Under the pieces are notes generated by a model. That model did no database searches, was not told where the DNA came from, and was given only the letters and a program-made list of their open reading frames with translations. A program made the translations under genes and the position numbers. DNA of 64,000 nucleotides from Pseudomonas sp. S09G 359 (GTDB lineage Bacteria; Pseudomonadota; Gammaproteobacteria; Pseudomonadales; Pseudomonadaceae). This document shows positions 53,354 to 61,740 of the stretch, piece after piece (positions within the stretch are counted from its first letter, which is position 1; each line of letters opens with the position of its first letter). Location of the stretch: NCBI RefSeq assembly GCF_002843605.1, contig NZ_CP025263.1, positions 2,071,001-2,135,000 on the forward strand, read 5' to 3'.

Positions 53354-53917
53354 TTAAGCGATTTTCAGCAGAGAGGGGGAGTGCGCGGCAAACAAAGGGG
53401 CCGCGCGTTCTGCCGCAAGGCGTATACGGCCCTTCAAGGGCTCACTGGTTATTTGGTAGTCGGTGAAGTCGGCCTCGGTGGCGTACACACCGATCGGCAG
53501 GGTCAGTGCCTGGAAGAAGCTGAACAGCGGGCGCAGTTGGTGATCGAGTACCAGCGCGTGGCGCTCACTGCCGCCAGTGGCTGCGAGTAGCACCGGGGTG
53601 TTGATCAGGGCATTCAGGCCTACCAGGTCGAACAGGTGCTTGAGCAGGCCCGGGTAGGAGCCGCGATAAACCGGCGCGGCGACAATCAGCAGGTCAGCCT
53701 GTTCGATGGCCAACAGTTGCGTTTCGACTTCGGCCGGTAATTCGTCGCGCGACAGCGCACCGCCCAATGGCCGGGCAATGTCGCCGAGTTCGATCAGGGT
53801 GGTCTGGATCGGCAGCAGGGTGGCCAGTTCGGCCAGCACGGCTTGGGTCAATACGAGGGTACGGGACGGGCGCCAGGTTCCGCCGGAGAGGGCAACGACA
53901 TTCAGGGGACGGGTCAT
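53354..53917 (-). CDS. msuE: NADH-dependent FMN reductase MsuE
   Basis: The 187-residue flavodoxin-like reductase has the FMN-phosphate loop LSGGTWRPSRT and PVYRGSYPGLLKHLFDL. It supplies FMNH2 to MsuD and MsuC. The start at 53917 has AAGGAAC upstream; a longer frame to 53986 would include the sigma-54 promoter. It ends 9 nt before msuD. Confidence 0.92.
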   Translation of the reverse strand: MTRPLNVVALSGGTWRPSRTLVLTQAVLAELATLLPIQTTLIELGDIARPLGGALSRDELPAEVETQLLAIEQADLLIVAAPVYRGSYPGLLKHLFDLVGLNALINTPVLLAATGGSERHALVLDHQLRPLFSFFQALTLPIGVYATEADFTDYQITSEPLKGRIRLAAERAAPLFAAHSPSLLKIA

Positions 53918-53969
53918 GAACAGTTCCTTTTTCAACAGTGGTGCATAGCAGGTGTGGTGCAGCGTGTTG

Positions 53970-53986
53970 AGCAAGAGCTGTACCAA
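53970..53986 (-). promoter_or_regulatory. Sigma-54 (-24/-12) promoter of msuEDC-sfnR
   Basis: The minus strand reads TTGGTACAGCTCTTGCT. GG and GC are separated by exactly 10 nt, as in the consensus TGGCAC-N5-TTGCA. It lies 53 nt upstream of msuE, and SfnR, a sigma-54 activator, is in the same operon. Confidence 0.8.
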
Positions 53987-54316
53987 CGGCTACAAGCCTT
54001 GATTGGCAAGGGCTGCGGCGCACTGCTGAAAAAACCCGATGTTGTCTGACTGGTGTTTTGTTGAATGGCTGTTGCCGGGGCAACAGTTGCAGGGCGAACA
54101 GTGCCGGTCAGCCGAGAAGTCATTTATAGACAGTTACATTTATTCCGTAAATGAACGTATTTCCATATTTATAGATCATTAGGAAATATGCGGGTGCGGC
54201 TATCGAAGGTGCCTTGGCGGTTGATAGCAACTATCAGGGAGGGTGATTTTTCGCTGCGATCCGGCGGGAGTAGCCTGTGTTCATTGACTCGACACCACCT
54301 TCCCAGGGCTTTCACC
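53987..54316. other. Intergenic region upstream of msuE and the small lipoprotein
   Basis: No gene is seen. The msuE-proximal half should hold the upstream activator sites for SfnR. The sequence TTGCCGGGGCAA at 54071-54082 is a clear inverted repeat about 85 nt from the -24 element and could be one. The rest is AT-rich around 54120-54190. Confidence 0.4.
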
Positions 54317-54586
54317 ATGAACCGATTCCTCGCTGTTTCCGTATTGCTTGTCACCGCTGTCTTAGCTGGTTGTGCGAACCATCCTTCGCCAGAATTACGC
54401 CCCTATACCGCCGAAGAAACCAAGCAGTTGGCGCTGGAAGCCCTGAGCCGTCGTGGCTTGTCGTTCGATGAATACCAACAGCAGCGCGCCGCACTGACTG
54501 GCCAGCCACAGAAGCCCTTTGGCTTTGATCGCCAGGGCGAAATGAATGCTGAACGCAGCGTGACCCTGCATGGCCGTCCCAGTTGA
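54317..54586 (+). CDS. Small outer-membrane-type lipoprotein of unknown function
   Basis: The 89-residue protein has a lipoprotein signal (MNRFLAVSVLLVTAVLAGC, lipid Cys 19) with no Asp at +2, so outer-membrane sorting is likely. The mature part is short and polar. A good terminator follows. No function is recognised. Confidence 0.8.
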   Translation: MNRFLAVSVLLVTAVLAGCANHPSPELRPYTAEETKQLALEALSRRGLSFDEYQQQRAALTGQPQKPFGFDRQGEMNAERSVTLHGRPS

Positions 54587-54606
54587 GCCTGCGCCCAGCG
54601 GCAAAC

Positions 54607-54643
54607 AGCCCGAGGATTTCCTTAAGGAACCTCGGGCTTTTTG
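54607..54643 (+). terminator. Terminator of small lipoprotein gene
   Basis: A 9-bp stem (AGCCCGAGG/CCTCGGGCT) with a 14-nt loop is followed by a T-run about 20 nt after the stop. Confidence 0.88.
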
Positions 54644-54725
54644 TTTTCCATGGGGCGACTTCAGCCTGTTAAGCTGAATTTCAGGAGCGTTCCTACGCAC
54701 ATTTACATAAAGTAGTTCTTCTTTA

Positions 54726-54827
54726 ATGGCATTCGACCCGGTAAACCTGACGACCTCTGTTCCGGCTAATGCCCCTGAGACGCTGCTCTCGGGAACCTGC
54801 TCTGCGAGTCTTAATTGTCATGAATAA
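54726..54827 (+). CDS. Candidate 33-residue leader peptide overlapping the cysteine desulfurase start
   Basis: A short frame starts MAFDPVNLTTSVPANAPETL and ends CSASLNCHE. Its stop overlaps the first codons of the desulfurase gene (ATGAATAA), an arrangement that would couple translation. The peptide has two Cys near its end, which is suggestive next to a sulfur-mobilising enzyme. No Shine-Dalgarno sequence is visible, so it may be a chance frame. Confidence 0.35.
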   Translation: MAFDPVNLTTSVPANAPETLLSGTCSASLNCHE

Positions 54828-55983
54828 ACGTCCGCTGTATTTCGACTACGCCGCCACCACCCCGGTGGACGAGCGAGTTATCCAGGCGATGGTCGAGTGC
54901 CTGGGTTTCAATGCTAACTTCGGCAACCCGGCGTCCAGCTCCCATGCGTTCGGCCAAGCGGCCCGGCACACGGTCGAGCAGGCGCGTCGCCAGGTAGCCG
55001 ACCTGGTCGGTGCCAACCCTGAGCAAATTGTCTGGACGTCCGGCGCCACCGAATCCAACAACCTGGCCATCAAGGGCGTCGCGCAGGCGCGTGGCGTGGC
55101 GGGTGGGCATATCATCACCAGCCAGATCGAACACAAGGCCACGCTGGATACCGCACGGCAATTGCAGGAAGCCGGCGTGGCGGTGACCTACCTGGTGCCG
55201 GATGCGGATGGCCTGATCAGTGCGGACGCGGTGAGCGAAGCCTTGCGCGAGGACACCTTCCTGGTGTCGCTGATGCTGGTAAACAACGAGTTGGGCACCC
55301 TGAATGACATCCCCGCCATCGGCGCCCGTGTACGTGAACACGGCGCGTTGTTGCATGTGGATGCGGCGCAGGGCGCGGGCAAGGTGGTAATCGACCTGGC
55401 ACAATGGCCGGTGGATTTGATGTCGTTTTCCGCGCACAAGCTGTATGGCCCCAAGGGCATTGGCGCGCTGTATGTCGGGCCACGGGCGCAGCAGAAGGTG
55501 CTGGCGCAGATCCATGGCGGTGGCCACGAAGGCGGCTTGCGCTCCGGCACCCTGGCCACCCACCAGATCGCGGGCATGGGCACGGCGTTCGCGTTGGCAG
55601 CCGAGTCGTTCAGCGCAGAGCAGGCCAAGATTGTCGCGTTGCGCCAGCGTTTGCTCGACCAGTTGCAAACGGTTGCCGGCGTGCGCCTCAATGGCAGCCC
55701 GAGCCAACGCATTGCGCATACCCTCAGCCTCACCTTTAGCGAGGGCGAGTTCAACGCTGCCGCGCTGAGTGCGGGTATCGCGTTTTCCGCGACGTCGGCG
55801 TGCAATTCGGCCAGTAACGCGCCTTCCCATGTGCTGCTTGCGTTGGGCCATGACGCGCGCAGCGCCGGCCGTACGATTCGCTTGAGCCTGGGCCGGTTTA
55901 CCACCGAGCAGGACATCGACCAGGCCGTGCAGTTGATCAAGGCCGCACTCGCCAGCGCACCAGCGTTCTGGTCGAACCCATAA
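54820..55983 (+). CDS. Cysteine desulfurase (IscS/NifS family)
   Basis: The 387-residue PLP enzyme has the N-terminal YFDYAATTPVD, PLP-Lys in SFSAHKLYGPKG, HVDAAQ and the active-site Cys in SATSACNSASN. It converts cysteine to alanine plus a protein persulfide. There is no iscU, iscA or hscA nearby, so it is a stand-alone paralogue rather than the main Isc enzyme. The ATG at 54820 is chosen; a longer frame to 54769 lacks conserved sequence. It is followed 28 nt later by an aminopeptidase gene. Confidence 0.9.
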   Translation: MNKRPLYFDYAATTPVDERVIQAMVECLGFNANFGNPASSSHAFGQAARHTVEQARRQVADLVGANPEQIVWTSGATESNNLAIKGVAQARGVAGGHIITSQIEHKATLDTARQLQEAGVAVTYLVPDADGLISADAVSEALREDTFLVSLMLVNNELGTLNDIPAIGARVREHGALLHVDAAQGAGKVVIDLAQWPVDLMSFSAHKLYGPKGIGALYVGPRAQQKVLAQIHGGGHEGGLRSGTLATHQIAGMGTAFALAAESFSAEQAKIVALRQRLLDQLQTVAGVRLNGSPSQRIAHTLSLTFSEGEFNAAALSAGIAFSATSACNSASNAPSHVLLALGHDARSAGRTIRLSLGRFTTEQDIDQAVQLIKAALASAPAFWSNP

Positions 55984-56011
55984 TAATTATTCGTGGTTAG
56001 CAGGAGACACA

Positions 56012-57820
56012 ATGAGTACGCAGCCTTTGACCCATGGAACGGTTCCCCAGCGCCTGGCGCACACCCGTGAACTGATGAGCCGCGAGGGCATTCACGCCCT
56101 GCTGGTGCCGTCGGCCGACCCGCACTTGTCCGAGTATTTGCCCGGTTACTGGCAGGGGCGCCAGTGGTTGTCGGGGTTCCACGGCTCGGTGGGGACGTTG
56201 ATTGTCACGGCGGATTTCGCCGGTGTATGGGCGGACAGCCGCTACTGGGAACAGGCGACCAAGGAACTCAAGGGCAGCGGCATCGAGTTGGTCAAGCTGC
56301 AGCCCGGCCAACCCGGCCCACTGGAGTGGTTGGCCGAACAGACACCCGAAGGTGGCGTGGTGGCCGTCGATGGCGCGGTGATGGCCGTGGCCTCGGCGCG
56401 TACCCTGGGCGGCAAGCTTGCCGAACGCGGCGCGCGCCTGCGTACCGATATCGACCTGCTCAATGAGGTCTGGCAAGACCGCCCGGCGCTGCCGAACCAA
56501 CCGATCTATCAACACCTGCCGCCGCAAGCCACGGTCAGCCGGGGCGAGAAGCTCGCCGCGCTGCGCGCCAGCCTGAAAGACAAGGGCGCCGACTGGCACT
56601 TTATCGCCACCCTGGATGACATCGCCTGGCTGTTCAACCTGCGCGGCGGCGACGTGTCGTTCAACCCGGTGTTTGTGTCCTTTGCGCTGATCAATCAACA
56701 GCAGGCCACCCTGTTTGTGGCGCTGAGCAAAGTCGATGCCGAGTTGCGCGCCGTGCTGGCGCAGGACGGCGTGACCCTGCGCGACTACAGTGAAGTGGCC
56801 GATGCATTGCGCGCGGTGCCGGCCGGTGCCAGCCTGCAGGTCGACCCGGCTCGCGTAACGGCGGGCTTGCTGGAAAACCTCGACGCCGGGGTCAAGCTGA
56901 TCGAAGGGCTCAACCCGACGACCTTGGCCAAGTCGCGCAAAAGCCTGGCCGACGCGGAACATATCCGCCAGGCCATGGAGCAGGACGGCGCGGCGTTGTG
57001 CGAATTCTTCGCCTGGCTGGACACGGCGCTGGGGCGTGAGCGCATCACCGAGCTGACGATTGATGAACACCTGACCGCTGCGCGTACCCGCCGCCCGGGT
57101 TATGTGTCGCTGAGTTTCAACACCATTGCGGCCTACAACGCCAATGGGGCGATGCCGCATTACCACGCCACCGAAGAAGAACACGCGGTGATCGAAGGCG
57201 ATGGCTTGCTGCTGATCGATTCGGGTGGCCAGTACCTGGGCGGCACCACGGATATCACGCGGATGGTGCCTATCGGCACCCCGAGTGAGGAACAGAAACG
57301 TGATTGCACGCGAGTGCTCAAGGGCGTGATTGCCTTGTCGCGCGCGCAGTTCCCCAAGGGCATTCTGTCGCCGTTGCTGGATTCGATTGCGCGCGCGCCG
57401 ATCTGGGCCGAAGGCGTGGATTACGGCCACGGTACCGGGCACGGTGTAGGTTATTTCCTGAATGTGCACGAAGGCCCGCAAGTGATCGCCTACCAGGCTG
57501 TCGCTGCGCCGCAAACCGCCATGCAGCCGGGCATGATCACCTCGATTGAACCGGGCACCTATCGCCCGGGGCGTTGGGGTGTGCGCATCGAGAACCTGGT
57601 GTTGAACCGTGAGGCAGGAGAGACCGAGTTTGGTGAGTTCCTCAAGTTCGAAACGCTCACCTTGTGCCCGATCGACACCCGTTGCCTGGAGCCGTCGCTG
57701 CTGACGGCGGATGAGCGCGAGTGGTTCAACGCGTACCACGCGCAGGTGCGTGAACGCCTGAGCCCGTTGCTCAGTGGCGCAGGGCTTGAGTGGTTGCAGG
57801 TGCGCACCGCGGCTATTTGA
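56012..57820 (+). CDS. Xaa-Pro aminopeptidase (M24B, XPNPEP1-like)
   Basis: The 602-residue protein has the three-domain arrangement of long aminopeptidase P enzymes: two creatinase-like N-terminal domains (about 1-310) and a C-terminal pita-bread domain. Metal ligands are in LLIDSGGQYLGGTTDITR, HGTGHGVG and the later Glu residues in TSIEPGTY. It removes N-terminal residues preceding proline. AGGAGA lies upstream of the start. The stop overlaps the convergent LysR gene by 8 nt. Confidence 0.92.
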   Translation: MSTQPLTHGTVPQRLAHTRELMSREGIHALLVPSADPHLSEYLPGYWQGRQWLSGFHGSVGTLIVTADFAGVWADSRYWEQATKELKGSGIELVKLQPGQPGPLEWLAEQTPEGGVVAVDGAVMAVASARTLGGKLAERGARLRTDIDLLNEVWQDRPALPNQPIYQHLPPQATVSRGEKLAALRASLKDKGADWHFIATLDDIAWLFNLRGGDVSFNPVFVSFALINQQQATLFVALSKVDAELRAVLAQDGVTLRDYSEVADALRAVPAGASLQVDPARVTAGLLENLDAGVKLIEGLNPTTLAKSRKSLADAEHIRQAMEQDGAALCEFFAWLDTALGRERITELTIDEHLTAARTRRPGYVSLSFNTIAAYNANGAMPHYHATEEEHAVIEGDGLLLIDSGGQYLGGTTDITRMVPIGTPSEEQKRDCTRVLKGVIALSRAQFPKGILSPLLDSIARAPIWAEGVDYGHGTGHGVGYFLNVHEGPQVIAYQAVAAPQTAMQPGMITSIEPGTYRPGRWGVRIENLVLNREAGETEFGEFLKFETLTLCPIDTRCLEPSLLTADEREWFNAYHAQVRERLSPLLSGAGLEWLQVRTAAI

Positions 57821-58721
57821 TCGGTTGCAGTTCAGGCGCCTGGGCCAGGGCGTCGGCGATGTAGTCGACGAATGCCTTGACCCGCGCCGACTGGCGACGG
57901 TTGGCGGCCGACACCGCATGGATCGGCAGTGACTGTGGGGTGTAATCCTGCAACAGCGCGACCACGCGGCCGGCTTGCAAGTCGTGGTAGAACAGCCACA
58001 CGGGCGACAGCGCAATGCCGAGCCCGCTCAACACCATCTCCCGCACCGCTTCCGAGTTGTTGCTCTGGGCGTTGCCGGTGATGCGCACCGTCTGCCGCAC
58101 CCCGTTCTTGTCGTAGGCCCACTGGTTCTGGCTGCTGAGCAGGTTGAACAGCAGGCAATTGTGCTGGGCCAGGTCCTGCGGGGTTTTCGGTGCAGGGTGC
58201 CGGGCCAAATAATCGGGGCTGGCCACGGTGACACGGTGGGTGGTGCCGATGCGGCGGGCAATCAAGCTGCTGTCGCGCAGCTCGCCGATACGTAGGGTCA
58301 CGTCCAGGCCTTCGCTGAGCATATCCTGCAGTTGGTCGTTGAGTTGCAGGTCTACCTGGACGTCGGGGTAGCGCTGCAGGAAACCGCTCAGCCGCGCGGC
58401 GATCTGCTGGCGTCCGAAACTTACGGATGAGCCGATGCGCAGTGGGCCGGCGATGGTTTCTCGGCCGGTCTGGAAGCTGTGTTCGGCGGCATCCACGGCG
58501 GCGAGGATTTCGCGGCAATGGCTGTAGTACCGCTGGCCTTCATCGGTCAGTGAAAGCTGGCGCGTGCTGCGGGAAATCAGCTTGCCACCTAACTCGGTTT
58601 CCAGAGCGCGTAGTACCTTGCTGATGGTGGGTTGGGTGGTGTGCATTTCCCGGGCGACGGCGGAAAAACTGCCGCGTTCGATCACGCGAACGAAAATCGC
58701 CATTGCATTGAGTTTGTCCAT
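57813..58721 (-). CDS. LysR-family regulator divergent from MDR gene
   Basis: The 302-residue protein starts MDKLNAMAIFVRVIERGSF and has an HTH (TTQPTISKVLRALETELGG) and a LysR effector domain with RRQSARVKAFVDYI at the end. The start at 58721 is the conserved one; the longer frame to 58811 is not. It is divergent from the MDR oxidoreductase, its likely target, with 115 nt between the genes. Confidence 0.9.
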   Translation of the reverse strand: MDKLNAMAIFVRVIERGSFSAVAREMHTTQPTISKVLRALETELGGKLISRSTRQLSLTDEGQRYYSHCREILAAVDAAEHSFQTGRETIAGPLRIGSSVSFGRQQIAARLSGFLQRYPDVQVDLQLNDQLQDMLSEGLDVTLRIGELRDSSLIARRIGTTHRVTVASPDYLARHPAPKTPQDLAQHNCLLFNLLSSQNQWAYDKNGVRQTVRITGNAQSNNSEAVREMVLSGLGIALSPVWLFYHDLQAGRVVALLQDYTPQSLPIHAVSAANRRQSARVKAFVDYIADALAQAPELQPIK

Positions 58722-58836
58722 GAGGCTGTCCGATTTATGCCGGATAGGCATGATCACTATAGCGTTTTGGCGTCTTATCGGCATGAATCTACACGTGGAT
58801 GATGGCCTCACTCTTCACTGACGCGAGATCGCCAAC

Positions 58837-59823
58837 ATGACCGATATGCAGGCTCTGATTGTGGATGCCATAGACGCGCCGTTTCGACTGACGCTGATGC
58901 CCAAGCCGGTGCCCGGTGTCGGGCAAGTGCGGGTGAGGGTTCGGGCCAGCGGCCTGAACCCGCTGGATGGGAAAATTCGCGCCGGCCAGGCGGCCCATGC
59001 CAGGCAACCTCTGCCGGCGGTGCTCGGTATGGACCTGGCAGGTACTGTCGACGCGGTAGGCCCTGACGCCGGTGAGTGGCGAGTGGGCGATGAGGTGTAT
59101 GCGTTGGCCACCGGGATCGGCGGTGTGCAGGGTTCGCTGGCCGAGTACGCGGTGGTCGATGCGCGTTTGCTGGCGAAAAAGCCCGAGACCTTGAACATGC
59201 ATGAGGCCGCCGTGTTGCCATTGGTGCTGATCACTGCATGGGAGGGGCTGGTGGACCGCGCCCATGTAGGTTTAGGCCATAAAGTGTTGATCCAGGGTGG
59301 CGCGGGCGGTGTAGGGCATGTCGCGGTGCAGTTGGCAGTTGCCTATGGCGCCGAGGTGTATGCGACCGGGTCGGCCAGGCATCGAGCGATCATCGAAAGC
59401 CTCGGGGCGACCTTTATCGACTATCAACAGCAGACGGTCGAAGAGTACGTGGCCCAGTACACGGCGGGTGAGGGGTTCGACATTGTGTATGACACCGTCG
59501 GCGGGCAAACCCTGGATGCATCGTTCCGCGCCGCCAAGGTGTATCAGGGCCATGTAGTGAGTTGCCTGGGTTGGGGGCAACACAGCCTGGCGACGTTATC
59601 GTTTCGTGGGGCGACTTACTCTGGCGTATTCACGTTGTTGCCACTGCTCACCGGCAAGGGGTGTGAGCACCATGGGCAGATTCTTGCCGAGGCGGCGTGG
59701 TTGATTGATGCCGGTAAGCTTAAGCCCATCATGGATGGGCGGCGATTCGACCTGCAAACAGCAAACGCCGCTTACGATTTACTCATAAGCGGCGCGCAAG
59801 GGCGCTTGGCGATCGAGATCTAG
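58837..59823 (+). CDS. MDR-family quinone oxidoreductase-like protein
   Basis: This 328-residue zinc-free medium-chain dehydrogenase has the NAD(P)H motif QGGAGGVGHVAVQLAVAYG and an N-terminal GroES-like domain. It probably reduces a quinone or an enone. LysR proteins next to such enzymes commonly respond to electrophiles. The stop overlaps the convergent isomerase gene by four bases. Confidence 0.88.
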   Translation: MTDMQALIVDAIDAPFRLTLMPKPVPGVGQVRVRVRASGLNPLDGKIRAGQAAHARQPLPAVLGMDLAGTVDAVGPDAGEWRVGDEVYALATGIGGVQGSLAEYAVVDARLLAKKPETLNMHEAAVLPLVLITAWEGLVDRAHVGLGHKVLIQGGAGGVGHVAVQLAVAYGAEVYATGSARHRAIIESLGATFIDYQQQTVEEYVAQYTAGEGFDIVYDTVGGQTLDASFRAAKVYQGHVVSCLGWGQHSLATLSFRGATYSGVFTLLPLLTGKGCEHHGQILAEAAWLIDAGKLKPIMDGRRFDLQTANAAYDLLISGAQGRLAIEI

Positions 59824-60410
59824 CTCAAGGCTTCGCGCACAAATTCCAGACGGTCCTGACCAAAAAACAGCTGGTTGCCTACAAATAGGCTGGGGGCACC
59901 GAACACGCCGCGTTGAACCGCCTGTTCGGTATTGCTCTTGAGGGCGGCTTTTACGTTTTCGTCGTTGGCCAAGGCCAGGATTTGCTCTGGGTCAAACTGA
60001 TGTTCGGTGAGCACGGCGGCTACCACGGCGGGGTCGCCCAAGTGGCGGCCCTCTGCCCAGAGCGCGCGAAACAGGCAATCCAGCAAGGCTGTGAAGCGTT
60101 CCGGCTGATGCAGTTGGACGCCGGTGATCGCACGCATCAGCACCAGGGTGTTGATCGGGAAGTGCGGGCTGAAAGTCAGCGCGACTTTGTAGCGCCGGGC
60201 GTAGCGCGCCAGGTCGTCAAACATGTAGCGACCTTTGGCCGGGATGGTGATCGGCGAGGCGTTGCCGGTGGCCTTGAACACGCCACCCAGCAGCATGGGC
60301 CGGTACACCAGCTGTGCGCCGGTTGCCGCGCACAGTGCGGGAAGTTGGGTGTACGCCAGGTAGGTGGCGGGGCTGCCGAGGTCAAAGAAGAATTCCAGGG
60401 TTTTACGCAT
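59820..60410 (-). CDS. DsbA-fold 2-hydroxychromene-2-carboxylate isomerase family protein
   Basis: The 196-residue protein has the kappa-GST/DsbA-like fold with FFFDLGSPATYLA at the N-terminus (Ser as the active residue) and GVFGAPSLFVGNQLFFGQDRL at the end. Relatives act in naphthalene-type aromatic catabolism with glutathione. There are no other aromatic genes here, so the substrate is unknown. It lies 42 nt downstream of the SDR gene and may be co-transcribed with it. Confidence 0.87.
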   Translation of the reverse strand: MRKTLEFFFDLGSPATYLAYTQLPALCAATGAQLVYRPMLLGGVFKATGNASPITIPAKGRYMFDDLARYARRYKVALTFSPHFPINTLVLMRAITGVQLHQPERFTALLDCLFRALWAEGRHLGDPAVVAAVLTEHQFDPEQILALANDENVKAALKSNTEQAVQRGVFGAPSLFVGNQLFFGQDRLEFVREALS

Positions 60411-60452
60411 GGTCGATGCTCGCTGCTTATTGTTTTTTTGGGCGGGACGCGC

Positions 60453-61184
60453 TTACCAGGGTTCATTCCAGGGGCGCAGGTCCAGCTCGAAAGTCCACGC
60501 ATCGCGCGGCTGGCTGTGCAGGTACCAATAGTTCTCAGCGATGTGCTCGGGGTTGAGGATGCCGTCCTGATCTTTGAGGGCGTATTTTTGCGGGAAATTG
60601 TCGCGAATGAAGTCGGTATCGATGGCGCCGTCGACCACTACATGGGCCACGTGGATATTCATCGGGCCCAGTTCCCGCGCCATGCTTTGTGCCAGGGCGC
60701 GAATACCGTGCTTGGCGCCGGCGAAGGCGGCAAACCCGGCGGCGCCACGCAGGCCCGCGGTCGCGCCGGTGAACAGGATCGTGCCGCGATTGCGCGTGAC
60801 CATGCGCTTGGCCACTTCACGCGCATTGAGGAAGCCGGAGAAGCACGCCATCTCCCATATCTTGAAATACTTGCGTGCAGTTTCTTCCAGGATGCTGCAG
60901 GGCACGTTGGCGCCGATGTTGAACACAAACGCTTCAATCGGACCCAGCTCGGTTTCAATCTGTTCGATCAGCGCGATCACGTCGTCTTCTTTACGCGCAT
61001 CGCAGGCAAAGCCATGGGCTTCGCCGCCGGCTGAGCGGATGCTGTCGACCAGGGGCTGCAATTTGTCGGCGCTGCGGCGGGTGACACAAGCCACATAGCC
61101 TTCGCGGGCAAAGCGTTTGGCGATGGCGCCGCCGGTTGCATCACCGGCGCCCACTACCAATACGATTCTGTTGTTGTGCGTCAT
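60453..61184 (-). CDS. SDR-family protein lacking the catalytic tyrosine
   Basis: The 243-residue Rossmann protein has the N-terminal cofactor loop VGAGDATGGAIAKRF and NIGAN in place of NNAG. At the catalytic site the usual YxxxK reads FAGAK (AAFAGAKHG), so Phe replaces the general acid Tyr. It may be a non-redox or altered-mechanism member. The reading frame is intact and conserved-looking, so this is not a pseudogene. Confidence 0.85.
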   Translation of the reverse strand: MTHNNRIVLVVGAGDATGGAIAKRFAREGYVACVTRRSADKLQPLVDSIRSAGGEAHGFACDARKEDDVIALIEQIETELGPIEAFVFNIGANVPCSILEETARKYFKIWEMACFSGFLNAREVAKRMVTRNRGTILFTGATAGLRGAAGFAAFAGAKHGIRALAQSMARELGPMNIHVAHVVVDGAIDTDFIRDNFPQKYALKDQDGILNPEHIAENYWYLHSQPRDAWTFELDLRPWNEPW

Positions 61185-61295
61185 GGGAACTCCGTTGGCT
61201 CGAATCTCGAGCAGGAGTCTAGTCGCCGCGCCGTGAAGGGGCGGGTTTGTATCAGGAATTTAATATGAGCAGTCGCGAGTGGACTGCTCGGGCAA

Positions 61296-61577
61296 TTATT
61301 TGCAGATGACGATCATGCTGCGGCTGGTGTAGCCGGCAGGGTTGAGGCCGAAGGGGTAGTCCCCTGGTTCCTCGGAATTGTCACCGGACTTGGCGATAAC
61401 CCGGTAGCCCTTGGCGCCGCACGAATTGGTTGCGCTGGTGTAGCACTGGTCCCACGAGGAAGACAGCCCGGAACAGTTGATATGCAGCCCTTTTTTGCCC
61501 CGTTTTACTTCGGTCCTGGTGGTAGCGGCACAGCCAGCAATGGCCAGGACCATCAAAAGTATCAAAATTCGCTTCAT
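61296..61577 (-). CDS. Small Cys-rich lipoprotein
   Basis: The 93-residue protein has a lipoprotein signal (MKRILILLMVLAIAGC, lipid Cys 16). The mature domain contains four Cys (NCSG, QCYT, SCGAKGY and ICK), which could form two disulfides. The segment CSGLSSSWDQCYTSATNSCG resembles small periplasmic lipoproteins of unknown function. Confidence 0.78.
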   Translation of the reverse strand: MKRILILLMVLAIAGCAATTRTEVKRGKKGLHINCSGLSSSWDQCYTSATNSCGAKGYRVIAKSGDNSEEPGDYPFGLNPAGYTSRSMIVICK

Positions 61578-61740
61578 TCCTATCCTTATAGCCGCTTCTT
61601 TATGCTTGAAGCTGGCTCTACTCGCTCTCGAGTGTAGCGTTCGCGCTGTCCTTGTCGAAATTCTCCATGAATGACATTCGTTTACGGCTTAAACATGGCC
61701 TAAATGAGCGGCAAATACCAGAGCTACATTCAAAGATGTT

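Noticed and set aside
51998..53917. ssu-type alkanesulfonate operon
   Set aside because: No ssuA, ssuB, ssuC or ssuF genes; the E-D-C order with sfnR matches the methanesulfonate cluster.
55997..58015. 672-codon open frame on the minus strand
   Set aside because: Antisense to the Xaa-Pro aminopeptidase gene; composition is His/Arg/Gln-rich as in typical shadow frames.
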